This document shows positions 11,112-21,910 of a stretch of 64,000 bases of DNA, one piece after another. A program made the translations under genes and the position numbers. This stretch comes from Spongospora subterranea f. sp. subterranea (lineage: Eukaryota; Endomyxa: Phytomyxea; Phytomyxea; Plasmodiophorida), in NCBI GenBank assembly GCA_049724395.1, contig JAUGWO010000015.1:1-64000 (forward strand), in the 5' to 3' direction. Each line of letters opens with the position of its first letter. Position 1 is the first letter of the stretch. Under the pieces are notes generated by a model. The model searched no databases, was not told the DNA's origin, and saw only the letters and a list, made by a program, of their open reading frames with translations.

Positions 11112-11570
11112 TTAGTTGCCTCCAATCTGCGCTACCATGGCGTCGATTTCATCTTCATCAACCATATCCAACTGTTGAAACCATAGATATATCGAAAGCA
11201 AGTTACATTATCAGAAGTAGTTTACCTCAGCTGGTGTTTGGTCTTCCCTAATGCGCTGTCCATCGAACAAGAACTTGACGCTGAATGAAACCATAATTAC
11301 TGAAAATGCTGCCGAAAACCCACAAATAAACGTACTTTGCCATGTCTTTACCGGATCGTTTACAGAACGCTTCCATCAATTTCTTGAAAGGTGTGTGTTT
11401 TTTTACTTTGAAAAACACGGCAGTACCGTCCTGAGACTTCACCTAAAGGAAAGACGAGTGAGAATCGGTCACGCCAAGAATCAACCTCTCACTTTCAAGT
11501 TCAAATGCTCGGTCTCGCCGCCATTATCTTCTTTGACGCGATCCGGTTTCTGGTCCTCGTTATCTCCCAT
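11112..11570 (-). CDS. SUMO: SUMO (small ubiquitin-like modifier)
   Basis: Ubiquitin-like protein conjugated to lysines of nuclear proteins. Four exons with clean phases: exon 1 MGDNEDQKPDR...HLNLK; a 50-base intron; VKSQDGTAVFFKVKKHTPF...KDMAN; a 54-base intron; VKFLFDGQRIREDQTPAE; a 54-base intron; LDMVDEDEIDAMVAQIGGN. The order beta-grasp fold, FDG loop, acidic DMVDEDEIDA and diglycine is diagnostic. About 98 residues in all. The diglycine is followed by a single Asn, so SENP-type processing of only one residue is needed. Confidence 0.93.
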
Positions 11571-12346
11571 TTCTCCTCAACGCCGATTCCACGCCAACGG
11601 TCTATCCACTCGTTGTTGCAAATGGTATTTCGCAGTCACTGTATACCGTCGCGCGCACAAAAGACAGACGAATCGTCCGCGATGGAAATCCGCTTTTACA
11701 GACCGACTGTACAACTTATATACAGTATGTGGATTCATCCGCAGTCACAATACCACACGATTATTCTCAATCTCTCTGACATGGGTGAATGGACTGTGAG
11801 TGGTGTTTGTTCGGCGACATCGCCAGGCGATTGGCTTTGTAGAGATCGTAGCACCGGACATCGTGGCAACATTTTATCGGATAAATGGTGATTGGCTAAT
11901 ATACTCTGCCGCCTTCTGTTTTCGGGAGAAGTTTATCGAAATGCCATTAGTGATGCTGTTTCGGCGGAAATCCAAATTCGAAAGGGGAAAGTAAATCGAG
12001 AGTCACTGAGTTGTTTGAATCGATGAGCTGGTGACGCACGGATAAATCCCCTTGATCGCATTGCAAGACGGGTTTATCTCTGCAGCACGAAAATTCAGCA
12101 AAACCCCGAAGTCGTCATCTTTTCTGAAAAGGTACTTTGTCCGGATAGGTATTCTACTTCTTTTTTTTTTGTGTTTTTCATTCTTTGAAAACTTTCATGT
12201 ACATACTTGCAAACCCATGTAATCATGCAAACGTGGCACAGAGTCGTTCCTTGTCTACAATGCATGTAGGTGCCAACTATACAATTCATAAACTGCAGTG
12301 TCATGAATTGCCACGATTTCCCACGTAGTCTATAACTACACAAAAA
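11571..12346. other. Intergenic, low coding signal
   Basis: Open frames here are short and change codon character; I see no domain or splice-consistent chain. It should contain the SUMO promoter (just above 11570). A T-run lies at about 12160-12170. Confidence 0.4.
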
Positions 12347-14078
12347 TTACACAAACGGAGCGATATTGAGATCGCCTTGGTTAAAGCAACGGATCGGTTT
12401 GGGGTCAAACTGGGCCCTTACAGGTTGGGAATTGACGGTCCATTGCTCCTCGGATACCTTTGAAACGAACTTCATCGTTTTCCACTTCCACTCCGCTGCC
12501 TTAATGGGATTTTTTTCCTATATTTGAGGATCCACCTACAATGTTGTTATCTTCATCAGGTCGTCAACGAAACAACGCTGAATTTGAGCTGGATTTTCCA
12601 AGGTAAGACTCCATAAACGGAGCAACATTTATCGCTCACATGTCTTACTCGTTGGCGGCTACAACTGGACCCCTTGAACAGAATCAATGAATTCGTACGG
12701 TAGATTTTTGTACGAACGTTTGCGGGTCAGATTTACTGGGTTCATCGTAATGCCGACGAATCTTCGTGCATTTCAAATTTCACAAACTTTTCGCAAGGCC
12801 ACCTGGAGGAGTCAATTCGGGATGGCGATGAAGCACCTAAGCTCGTTTCATCCACAGACATTTTCGCTGCGGACGAAATTGCACGATCGAGGAAAATTCT
12901 CTAGAGCGTTGCAACGACAACCAATTCAAAACGGTTCTGACATAGGTTTACAGTTTATAAATCTTACGATGCTGGATGCGACATTTGGATTTGGACGTGA
13001 TTTTTCAACAACGGGTGCGCTAATATCATTTCGGTGGATGGACGATCATCGGGGTTGAACGATAGTAGGGAGACTAGCAACGATCTCATTTCACTACTAA
13101 CGTGCACAGTCTCTGGGAAAAAAGCGCCAAATCCTGTTCAAGGACCAATCTGAATCCCTGTCCCAACAGAAAAAGCACAAAACCGCACCTTTTTTGATGA
13201 CGTTTGAAAACCCACACCGAATGCGGCAGTGCAGAACGCTCTGAACAGATACATATGGCTTTCCACATGGGTTAAAAGGGCTGAATCCCATCAACATTAT
13301 AAACAGGATTACGCCCAATGCCCTAATCGATTGCAAATCGATCAGAATCGCGGGATCGCGGTAAATGGTGCAAACTACAGTGTGCGTCAATTACCAGATA
13401 TCAGACTTGAATCCAATTTCTGATCGTTCGATTGTCTCTGGAGCCATGAATTCGGGGGACCCCTGCGTCGCAGGGACAATACCACCTGAGCTGCTGGCGA
13501 TATGAGATGCACCAAAATCAATAACTTTGACTGTGAGGTCGGGCATCGAGACCATGATATTCGACGGCTTCAGGTCGCTGTGAACAATTGCTTTCGAATG
13601 CATAAAATTGACTGCCTCAACCTCAAATATGAAACCAAAGGTTAGCCAGGCGGTGACCAAATCGGCTGCATATCCAGCTCACCAATTGTTTGAAGACGGT
13701 AAGGGCAACATCCTGGTTAAGTTTGCCTCCAAATGCTTCAATCAAATCAACTAAATCGCCCCCCATGCACCTTTCCATTACGAAATATACGCATTTCTTA
13801 TCCTCAAATACGTCAATAAGTTGAACTAAACTAGGATGCGCCATCTGCTTGAATACGATCTCTTCTTGGTCGCTTGGAATCCGAGACTTTTTCAGCACGG
13901 ATTTAACAGCCACAATGTCTCCTGTCTTTTTGTGCCTGCCAAGTCGAACAATATTCATAGAAACGTTCTTATCGATACGTTTGTCGATCTCATATTCGTT
14001 CTCGATATCATTATAGCGCCGATTCTTGTGCGAAACGAACGACCGGAACGCCTTCAGTACCAACACAGACAGACGCAT
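12347..14078 (-). CDS. Ser/Thr protein kinase, CAMK-like, with degenerate glycine loop
   Basis: Start placed at ATG 14078. The catalytic domain begins YEIDKRIDKNVSMNIVRLG, has the ATP lysine (IVAVKSV), a helix-C Glu (DQEEIVFKQM), the catalytic loop as HSDLKPSN, DFG (VKVIDFGAS) and the APE region (SPEFMAPETIERS), then ALGVILFIMLMGFSPFN after a ~72-base intron. The glycine-rich loop has no glycines in GxGxxG positions, and the usual HRD Arg is Ser. Downstream minus-strand exons to a stop at 12347 (KMSVDETSLGASSPSR, NLTRKRSYKNLPYEFID, AAEWKWKTMKFVSKV) are probably the C-terminus, but their joins, and kinase subdomains X-XI, are unresolved. Confidence 0.6.
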
Positions 14079-15289
14079 CCCAAAAAATAAATTGACGGTG
14101 AATAGCAACTGAAGCGGTAATCCAGGATCTATTGCGAGTCACGTTCAGAGAGATATTGAGTCACCCCGAACTGGCTAAAAAATTCCCAGGCATGAGTAGT
14201 CCATGATGTGGTATTTGGGATCCCGTCAACCGGCAATACGAAGTTTCACTATTCCCAATACGTGTAGTGAATCGGATCCCCAATTTTCCCGTGGCCATAG
14301 ATGTGAAACCGAAACTCCGTGCGTGACTGTTCGCTGTCTACTCGAGGGTCGCTCGCCAAGTCGCCGCCAGTCGCTGCAGCCCCTGGTATGGCCACGGGTA
14401 GTTGCCGGCACGTCCCGAAACTTCCTTCCCTTGATGTCGCGTCCATGACGTCGAAATCGTCGGTCAATTCTCTCGCCCTTTTAGATTCGAACACCCATCG
14501 TGCGTCGATTCTCTTGGACAGATCATCGTCGGCTATGCAGCAGTTGGCCACGGATGGAATGGTCCGTCAGAGAATCATTTCACACCGGGAGCTATATATA
14601 AATCGGTTCGTTGTCGACCGGGCGAAATCGTCGATATTTATATTTGAAAATATAGCTTGCTTGTAAACGTGATATTTTTGGAAGACTGCCGACTTCGTAT
14701 ATTATTCCCAATACAACGTTGGCATCAACATGGTATCTCCCTCATTGCAATCTTCAGCTTTTAATATAGCGACTATCGCCAAAGATTCTGGTGGGTCACA
14801 TTCGACAATGATTTTTTTTCTCTATCACATCATCGCTAAAATCATCTAGTACAAGGATGTCAATCTAGATTGATCAAGACTCAAGAGATTGGCGTAATTT
14901 CTGTGCAATGCATTGCCTCAAAATCGTTTGTTCAGTATAGCGCCAAAGTAGCCATATTCCTTAAGGCAAAATATTCCTTTTGAATATGATCTAATCGTGT
15001 GATTGGAGCAATATTTGAATCCAGAGTACTTGAACTCAAGTGATGTCATAAAAGCAGGGGTTCAATGAAGATAAAACCTTAGCAGTGACGTATCGAGACC
15101 TGAAAGTACAACGTCCTGTTTGACGTGATAGTCATAATCGCCTCAATCTGCATTCCTGCGTTGCTCTCGTATAGTCTGGTCGTTCTATTCCTCAGGTGTA
15201 GTACTCGAAAGGAAGGCGTTAGCCAAATCGACAAAACCGGCTATGGAAAGCGCTGTTTAATTGATATGTTGATTACCCTTCTGGACAAA
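14079..15289. other. Intergenic with one possible orphan gene
   Basis: A minus-strand frame at 14249-14551 (RIDARWVFESKRAREL ... GHGKIGDPIHYTYWE, stop) looks coding and has a TATA-like tttatatatag about 45 bases upstream (14591-14601), but no ATG in frame near the start. The complementary plus frame is Ser-rich and also open, so strand is not certain. From about 14650 to 15289 I see nothing recognisable. Confidence 0.35.
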
Positions 15290-17943
15290 CTACTTCGGCT
15301 GAGGTTTAGATCGATTGGGAATGACCTCATCCAGATCTATTACGTCAAGATCATCCTGTTTCTGCAAAAAGGTTGGTTGAACGGATTGAGTCGGTTGATG
15401 GGGAAGCGATATATGTTGCCCCTTACGCTTGACGATTGGGTTCGAGCGTGTAACTGATACGATTCGGCACCGTTCACCTGGCGAATAATCGGTTGGGCAT
15501 TATTGGCCGATTGTGTCCTGTTATGATCTTGTCCTAATCCTTTGGTCTGTTCCCCATCTCATCAGCCATTATAAATCCATGACCAAGGCGCCGCCCCAAT
15601 TCTCACCTTGATCTGTTCCCTGTTCTTCCCACTCCGCTTTCGTGCGATATCGCGAACCATTTCTCGACTGGTTTCTGTGCCACTGTTGAGCTCATCCGTT
15701 GTATGATCGATTCCAGCCACATCGTTCTGGAAAGACACAGATTTAAAATATATCCTCACAACACCCCGATATTGTCCTTTACCGATATTGTCGTTATAGA
15801 CGACGTTGCCCTCTGCGGTGGGCGAACACTATCCTTCGTTTGCCGATCTTTTGAGTCGAGATCCCCAGCAGAAATACCACCTTTACTTGCCCCCTTAATC
15901 CGTTTCCACTTCTGATGACACAATATCAATAACGGATATACGATTCGGTGGGCTGTCGTTGATGTGACAAGACGTAAATAAAGGGCTTTTCTAACCGATA
16001 TTGGTTTAGGAGCTGTGGAGGTGGCCGATGGTTGATCCAGGCGGTTCAACACAATCGGCGTCGTAGTCGCCGTCCTGGTCTGAGCCTGAACCCCATTCCC
16101 AATCAGTCTGCTCACCGCCGACCGAACCCCCTCGAACACACGATAGATCAGGAAGACGACCGGTTCCGATTTCGCCATGATCCAGCTCATATTCGATGAC
16201 GACTCTCCCGCCCCGTGTGTGTTTTCATCTCCCCCTTTCGGTTCGATTGCCTGTTTCTTCATCGCTTCACTAACCGTCACTAAACGATCACAATCAGCGT
16301 CAGATAATCACGAGCCCAGTCCCATTGAGAAGTACATTTCCTGATGAATTCCGTTGCCCGTGAAAGGGCCTTCACCTGGCTCACTAGATTTCGTTTTGTC
16401 GCCATCCATGGCTGCAATTGCCCAATAAATTCATCGATACTATCGATATCCTGCGATTTCGTTCCTCGAGTCGAGTCCGACGATTCCGGTAATGTGCTGA
16501 CGATCGCCCCATCTGCGCCCCAATCTCAATCGACGAATCGGTGGACCGAACGGGGTGACCTTGCAGGTGACCAGCAACGAACGCCAGTCGATCGATCCGC
16601 GACGTCAACGACAGATACGTTCGGGACATCGCCTCGAGTCGCTTCAACGACGACGATAACTCAGGGTGTCGGCCATTGTCGTCGGATCCCGATCCGAAAT
16701 GGCGATGATCGAATGTCGCTTTGGTTCGGAACGGGATATAATCCGGATGAGGAATCTATCGCGATCATTTTCTCAGCAAAAAACGCCAGGCGATTCCAAA
16801 TACGTTGTTGGAGAACCGATTTCGGTTTGATCGTGTAGTGAAACGCCTCGAAACGCGATTTGGGTGGGACCAGGCGGGGCATCAACGACGACGTGAGAAA
16901 TTGCTCAGGCGGCGCCGACGAGAACATCGACATCTGGGTCGAGTGGCCGAACCCGGTCAGACCGTAATGGAATATCAGCCGAACCGACAGCTGGCACACG
17001 AACATCTCGTCGCGGTCGAACATGCGGAAATGGCGAGGGCCTGGGCTCGACTACGAGTCAAGTCCATATCGTGTTTGCGATCATTGGGGAGAAATACGGC
17101 CGATATTACCCGAATAACGTGGTGAAGATGGAGTGAGAATTGGCCCATTTCGTGATAGGAACCGAGATCGTAACTCGAGTGGCGATAGATCTGGACCCTG
17201 TTTAATTCCCTGGTTAGAACGGGTTGTCGTTTCGATTTGTGGAGCGCAAAATAGAAGCGGGTGTCTGGACCAGACCTGATCCGATTGGTCGGGTTCCCTG
17301 GTGTCAGTGCCACGATAACAGGAACGTGTTTGACATCGTTCCAATGGGCGACGCCATCGACACTTGGCCACACCTCTATCGTCCGCTTGGAGATGTTGCG
17401 AACGGATACGACCACGAATAGCGCATCGGTGGCGGCCAGACCTGAATTTACCGATCTGGGATTATTCACCGTTTTGTTTGATGTGTGCGCTCGTTTGTGA
17501 ATACTTCGTAGATCAAGTTTCGTCGCCGTCATGATGTCGATCGATAGGACTCCATGGATCTGAGGGCAGCGCTCATCCCTCCTTTGGACCGATACCGAGC
17601 AGAGCCCTTCCTGATCGGGATTCCCGTTCATCATTGACGCCAATTTCCCCACCCCCCCCGTCAGTCAACCCGCCTCCATGGCTGCCGTTGCTCCAGATCT
17701 GCAGCTCTGTACGATTCGATCGACCCTCAAACCCATCATAGCAGGTGTCTGTTCCCGTTCACCGTATTCGCCATCATATTCATCTGATGGTCCAACCCAA
17801 TCGTCCAACGATAAATGTATAATAAAACCTCTGCAATGCTCATCCTTGGTGTTATCAACAACTTGTTCTCCTCTCATTATCATTCTTTGGATAGACCCGT
17901 TATGACTTTGCTGTGCGAGATGAAACAATCGTTCTTCGCTCAT
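15290..17943 (-). CDS. Large orphan protein, about nine exons (~740 aa)
   Basis: Not recognised, but the exon chain is well supported because every join keeps phase at a GT-AG pair. Exon 1 starts at ATG 17943 (MSEERLFHLAQQSHNG); exon 2 has VVVSVRNISKRTIEVWPS; exon 3 begins SSPGPRHFRMFDRDEM and includes QRIWNRLAFFAEKM; later exons carry KRLEAMSRTYLSLTSRIDR, DSIDEFIGQLQPWMATKR, SWIMAKSEPVVFLIYRVF, ELNSGTETSREMVRDIARK, TKGLGQDHNRTQS and KRKGQHISLPHQPTQ, ending QPK at 15290. Introns are about 32-77 bases. The middle is helical, the C-terminus polar and Gln/Pro-rich. One or two hydrophobic stretches near SEPVVFLIY might touch membrane. Confidence 0.7.
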
Positions 17944-18066
17944 GAAATCAGATACGGTTAATCAGTTCGGTCTGTGGGCCACTTGATTAGCACATTGGAG
18001 ATTACATTCATTCCAGTTCATTCGTTGGTCAACTCTCAACAACGACCACGGTTTGTCAGTTACAGA

Positions 18067-18336
18067 TTAGACTCGGCGATAAACCACATTTAACAGGCGA
18101 AGAACTGTCGACACAACGACAGGGAAATGACTCGAACGACGATGAAATATTTCATTTACGACTCCAACTATCAGGTTCATATCCCTCGAATGGGGAGGTT
18201 TCAGCCAATTCCTATTCCTTGGCATCAAATAGTACAACGCTATCGTCAATGGTAAATCGTGGGAGAGCAGTTGTTTTGACAACAAAACAAGTATTCGATG
18301 AGAAGAGCCTGTCAAGGTCGTTGGCCGTTTATCCAT
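18067..18336 (-). CDS. Small orphan protein, 89 aa
   Basis: Uninterrupted frame from ATG 18336 (MDKRPTTLTGSSHRIL) to 18067. It has hydrophobic segments (ILVLLSKQLL, LPLTIALYYLM) and a basic end (LNVVYRRV). A TATA-like ttataaatac lies about 75 bases upstream. No domain recognised. Called a gene because of the position, the TATA-like site and the lack of a better alternative on the other strand. Confidence 0.45.
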   Translation of the reverse strand: MDKRPTTLTGSSHRILVLLSKQLLSHDLPLTIALYYLMPRNRNWLKPPHSRDMNLIVGVVNEIFHRRSSHFPVVVSTVLRLLNVVYRRV

Positions 18337-18410
18337 AAGCGCGCACCGTCAAGAGGATTCGACGAACGGGTCTCGCCAAGGTTCGTTTGTTGGTGTTTTC
18401 GTCATTGTCT

Positions 18411-18420
18411 GTATTTATAA
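18411..18420 (-). promoter_or_regulatory. TATA-like element
   Basis: On the minus strand the sequence reads ttataaatac, about 75 bases before the ATG at 18336. Position is right for a core promoter if the 5' UTR is short. Pattern only. Confidence 0.35.
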
Positions 18421-18880
18421 CATGGTATTTGCGATGAATGTTGAGATTTATCGTTTAGGCGATGGTAATCTTTACTCTCGTCTTGTACCGAACATAGCGC
18501 CGAATTCAACAATAAACGTGTCTCATTTTTCATGGCAAATTCATAACCCTTAATTTCATTTGTCCTCATCACCTATCTACCTGTGGTTAACCGCCTTCAT
18601 ATTGATACTCGTCGGACTCGAAAACCACGAACAATTCGAGAACACCAAAACCACAAACACCGCGAAACAAATCGCCCATCAGATGATGTCTCAGGAAAGA
18701 TGATCCAGGATCACAGGGAAGATGAGCGACCATTATCGGGTCGATCGCGATGAAGTGTACCCCTTAACTGGACCTTGTATGATAATCCCCGATCAGCTCA
18801 TCATCATTCCTGACATTGCCCAGTAATCGTTATCCGGTTCGAATCAAGATCCGCTGTTCGAAGACAGGTTCGGGTGGGCG
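18421..18880. other. Intergenic between divergent genes
   Basis: Lies between the minus gene starting at 18336 and the plus gene starting at 18881; expected to hold both promoters. No open frame looks coding. A short upstream exon for the plus gene cannot be excluded near 18790-18880. Confidence 0.35.
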
Positions 18881-19304
18881 ATGGCGGAAGGGCAATCGAC
18901 TCTGGGAATACCAGGGCAATTACATATATCAATACAGCACTATAAGGATGGGCGGATCGGATTGGGTCTAGAGACGGCAGAAGGCGGAACACAACATGAT
19001 CTGAGTATTGTTTTGAGGTGGTGTGTTTGAGACAGAGTTGCTGAGATGCTGTCCAGACAGGGTGGATCCGGCCACAGAAGACATGATCAACAACATCAGA
19101 CGGTGCACAGCCAAGGTCGGGCAACACCATTATATAGCCGATAAGGATCTGGAGTCGGGCAAAGACCAGACGCAGCAGCTGAAGACGATCGAGTCGCAGC
19201 TCCAGGAAATGGATCAGGTATTTCAGTGGGCCACCAAGATGAAGGAGGGCGTCCAAACAAGTTTGGATCAAGACGTTATCATCGCGTTCGAGGAATTAAC
19301 CTGA
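18881..19304 (+). CDS. Small coiled-coil orphan protein
   Basis: Exon 1 from ATG 18881 (MAEGQSTLGIPGQLHIS...) ends at 18965; a 52-base GT-AG intron keeps phase into GGVFETELLRCCPDRVDPATE. The C-terminal half is heptad-rich and charged (IADKDLESGKDQTQQLK, TIESQLQEMDQVFQWATK) and likely a coiled coil, ending in FEELT at 19304. About 120 residues. Convergent with the minus gene at 19410. Family unknown. Confidence 0.6.
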
Positions 19305-19409
19305 ACTGGGCAGTTTAGTGGAAAACAAAGTACTATTGTCTTCAAATTATCTATATTAAAGGTCTGGTTTATTATCATTCTTTGTACAGAACACGGTTGA
19401 AACTTTGAT

Positions 19410-20123
19410 TTATTGATCCAACTGGAATATTAGCCTATGGGCCATATCGGCATCGTCATATTGCCCAAATAGCTGTTGAACCAGCAGTTTAATCTGAGCC
19501 TTCTCTTGCCTAATCTCCTCCTGCAGATTCTTATGCTCTTGCATATCGACATCGTCAGCGCAATTTACGTGTTGATTCACGGTCGTCATCATCTCGACCA
19601 TAACACCCAGCGCAGACGACTGCTCTTCCTCCCAAGAAATCGTTTCTAGATGATCGACATATCTGCTCAATAACTGCCCTTGGTTGAAGGCGTGCTCGCG
19701 ATTAAATATCGCCCCAATGCCAGATATCGATGATATCGACGAGGCTCTCGATCGAAATTGGTGCTCGCCGTCGCCAACTGTGTTAGACCCAACGCAGGAT
19801 GAATTGTCTTCTTCATCATCCCCTAGATCAGAAACCGTGACACCCATGTCTCGATAGTCCATCTTCATTGTCAGGGCGTTGGCTGATTCTCCAGCCACAT
19901 CTTGGATGGCGTTCGGCTTCGACGGCCTCATCGCGATGGTTTCCCCCGATCCCGACGCTGCCCAGGTCGTCTCTTCCATACCTGATGATTGTGGATCACT
20001 CCATGTAATCTCCGACTCTCTCTCCCTTGATGCGTGTCGGGTTGATGCCTCCTTTAACCTATGACCAGCTTCTATCCTTATCGGCCGACTTCTCCAACTT
20101 TGCTGCGCGTGCCTAACACTCAT
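19410..20123 (-). CDS. Orphan acidic protein with C-terminal coiled coil, 237 aa
   Basis: Single-exon frame from ATG 20123 (MSVRHAQQSWRSRPIR). The N-terminal half is disordered and Ser/Asp/Glu-rich (SDLGDDEEDNSSCVGS, RSRASSISSISGIG), the C-terminal part is a coiled coil (EHKNLQEEIRQEKAQIKL LVQQLFGQ), ending FQLDQ. A TATA-like tttatatatatct lies 50-60 bases upstream. Not recognised. Together with the preceding coiled-coil protein it could be a subunit of a complex, but nothing in the sequence shows that. Confidence 0.72.
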   Translation of the reverse strand: MSVRHAQQSWRSRPIRIEAGHRLKEASTRHASRERESEITWSDPQSSGMEETTWAASGSGETIAMRPSKPNAIQDVAGESANALTMKMDYRDMGVTVSDLGDDEEDNSSCVGSNTVGDGEHQFRSRASSISSISGIGAIFNREHAFNQGQLLSRYVDHLETISWEEEQSSALGVMVEMMTTVNQHVNCADDVDMQEHKNLQEEIRQEKAQIKLLVQQLFGQYDDADMAHRLIFQLDQ

Positions 20124-20171
20124 TGAGTCAACTACTGGTTTGGGATTTTGGAAATGAACCTTGATCCTAAA

Positions 20172-20184
20172 GATATATATAAAC
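20172..20184 (-). promoter_or_regulatory. TATA-like element
   Basis: Minus strand tttatatatatct, 50-60 bases upstream of the ATG at 20123; best core-promoter candidate in the window. Confidence 0.45.
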
Positions 20185-20210
20185 GCATATACCGATTTAA
20201 TTTTGATCGA

Positions 20211-20530
20211 TCAGAATTTAATCCTTCTCAACCCAATGATAAACGGAGCCATAAAAACACTGGATGTCAACTCACCCTTCCGTGGCATAATTCTGGTGAT
20301 CGTCGTCGTCGATCTTGCTCTTCTGGAGATTGGCGTGAGGATAGTTGGGGATCAGATGCAGGTACAGTTGTTTCCTGGCGGCGTGATCCATGGAGGAGTG
20401 GTGAGGCGGCGATCCGGCGGGAACGATGTGGTAAACTTGGTTCCGTCCCCTAAATCGAGTTTTAGGGATATGCGGTATCGGGGTGGCAGGTGGTTGAGGT
20501 TCCACCACCAATCCTACCCCTGAGACAGTC
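20211..20530 (-). CDS. Orphan proline-rich/acidic protein, 5' end unresolved
   Basis: The minus frame reads VVEPQPPATPIPHIPK, TRFRGRNQVYHIVPAGS, MDHAARKQLYLHLIPNYP and KSKIDDDDHQNYATEG; a 49-base intron then gives a short last exon ending at 20211. Upstream of about 20530 the sequence is a GGA/TCC microsatellite where several frames stay open, so the start is unknown; the open frame at 20514-20924 may supply it. No family recognised. Confidence 0.5.
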
Positions 20531-20540
20531 TGGTTACAGC

Positions 20541-20577
20541 TATGAGGGAGGAGGAGGAGGAGGAGGAGGAGGAAGAG
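20541..20577. repeat. (GGA)n microsatellite
   Basis: Run of about ten gga units within tatgagggaggaggagg..., flanked by further gaggcctc-type repeats (20573-20740). Confidence 0.85.
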
Positions 20578-20783
20578 GCCTCCTCTACCCTCTCTGCCTG
20601 GCGCCCTATCGCTCGCTGGTGACGACTGCCGCCCCCTCCACCGTTGACGACACTGACCAGGGAGGTGGCCTCTTGTGTCGCCCGTCTCCCTGCCCTCTCA
20701 TTGACCAGGGAGGAGGCCTCTTCAGCCTGACCAATCGCCTCTGATGCTCTCTGGTTGCAACGGCTCACACCTCCACAGTAATT

Positions 20784-20934
20784 TCCCTTGTCTTGCCGAG
20801 GCGCCATTAAAGAAGGCGCCGGGACATCCAACCTGTACCCGGTCGGTAGAAGCGGGCCCATTTCAGACTCGTTCAACGCTGGGGGCGGATCTTGAACCGT
20901 TTCCTGTTGGCGATATTGCAGCATTATGGCAGAT
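20784..20934 (-). repeat. Dispersed duplicate, inverted copy A
   Basis: About 150 bases matching 21494-21643 in opposite orientation; shared stretches include ctgccataatgctgcaa, gagtctgaaatgggcc and cttctaccgaccgggtacag. Part of a set of scrambled duplications. Confidence 0.8.
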
Positions 20935-21383
20935 TTACTGCCCTAGCGACTAACAACACTCCTATATCTCAATGATGATCGTTGCCCTTAAGTCAATCAG
21001 GGTGGCATTAGTTACAGTCCCTGAATTGCTTCGATATATACTTCCAGATTAAAGATCGAGAACGATTCCATCGAATGGAATTGCAGTGCAATTTGACTCA
21101 ACAGCAATCTATGAAGGATCCTATTGCGTGATTTTCAATAGTTTAGAACTATCGAGGACTACATCTGCGGTCAATCGATTTTGATTTGAAGATGATGACG
21201 CACGTTTTCGAATTCAAAAAATCAATCTGTACATACACTGGGAGGGTGTAATACAATACAGTGTGTGGGGTGTACGGACTACAGGTTTACGGTAGATGGA
21301 CCTCACAACAACCAACGTGCCAGGGTGTCAACAATGTCCGGCCTGTCTGAGAATATACACTCCGCCGTACGACACTTGGCCAG

Positions 21384-21490
21384 TCTTCGACGTGGGTGGT
21401 GCTGGACGAGGTCGTGTTTCTGACTCTACCAGTTGTTAATACCCCCCCCCCCCAGGATCGAGAAGCTACGCGCGTTATTGCAGAACGTGT
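21384..21490 (+). repeat. Inverted repeat arm, helicase-like fragment
   Basis: Matches the reverse complement of 21731-21836 (ttcgacgtggtggtgctggacg..., gcagaacgtgt...). The spacer holds copy B of the 150-base duplicate. A C-run of about 14 interrupts this arm at 21440-21453. Confidence 0.75.
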
Positions 21491-21493
21491 TCG

Positions 21494-21643
21494 ATCTGCC
21501 ATAATGCTGCAACATCGCCAAAAGGAAACGGGGCAAGATCGACCTGCAGCGTCGGAGGAGTCTGAAATGGGCCAGCTTCTACCGACCGGGTACAGTTTGG
21601 ATGTCCCGGCGCATTCTTTGATGGCGCTCGGCAGGACAAGGGG
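21494..21643 (+). repeat. Dispersed duplicate, copy B
   Basis: Direct-strand copy of the 20784-20934 segment; see that entry. It begins exactly where the adjoining inverted-repeat arm ends. Confidence 0.8.
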
Positions 21644-21679
21644 AATGGCTGTGACAAATAACGACGCGTCTGGCGATCC

Positions 21680-21910
21680 TACTGCGTTGAAATATGATAT
21701 CAGCTGTGCTGTGCGCTTGCTATCGTATTTGCACACGTTCTGCAATGATGCGCATAGCTTCTCAAACCCTGGGAGATGATTGGACAGCAACTTCTAGATC
21801 AGAAACACGACCTCGTCCAGCACCACCACGTCGAAAGAGCTCAAATCCGATCCTGCCTTTGCGAATCATGACTCCAATAGGATCCTTGTCTTTTGCGACA
21901 ATCTTGAGGC
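21680..21910 (-). pseudogene. Possible remnant of an SF2-type helicase
   Basis: In one minus frame: DLSSFDVVVLDEVVFLI, a stop, then LLSNHLPGFEKLCASLQNV and TAQLISYFNAVG. The VVVLDEV string resembles a Walker B (motif II) of SF2 helicases such as the origin-binding-protein family, and the spacing of the following hydrophobics also fits. Too short and too broken to be sure. The plus strand of 21860-22060 is also open, so assignment is tentative. Confidence 0.3.

Noticed and set aside
11251-11799. Plus-strand ORF of 182 codons
   Set aside because: Largely antisense to the SUMO exons, which are certain.
12687-13058. 123-codon plus-strand ORF that at first looks like a retroelement fragment
   Set aside because: The opposite strand carries short segments that fit the exon pattern of the kinase gene's 3' part, and no reverse-transcriptase motif is present.
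15125-15457. Plus-strand ORF resembling a small membrane protein
   Set aside because: It is the complement of the last exon of the nine-exon minus gene, whose joins keep phase.
20490-20744. Plus-strand glycine-rich ORF
   Set aside because: Produced by the GGA microsatellite, where several frames remain open.
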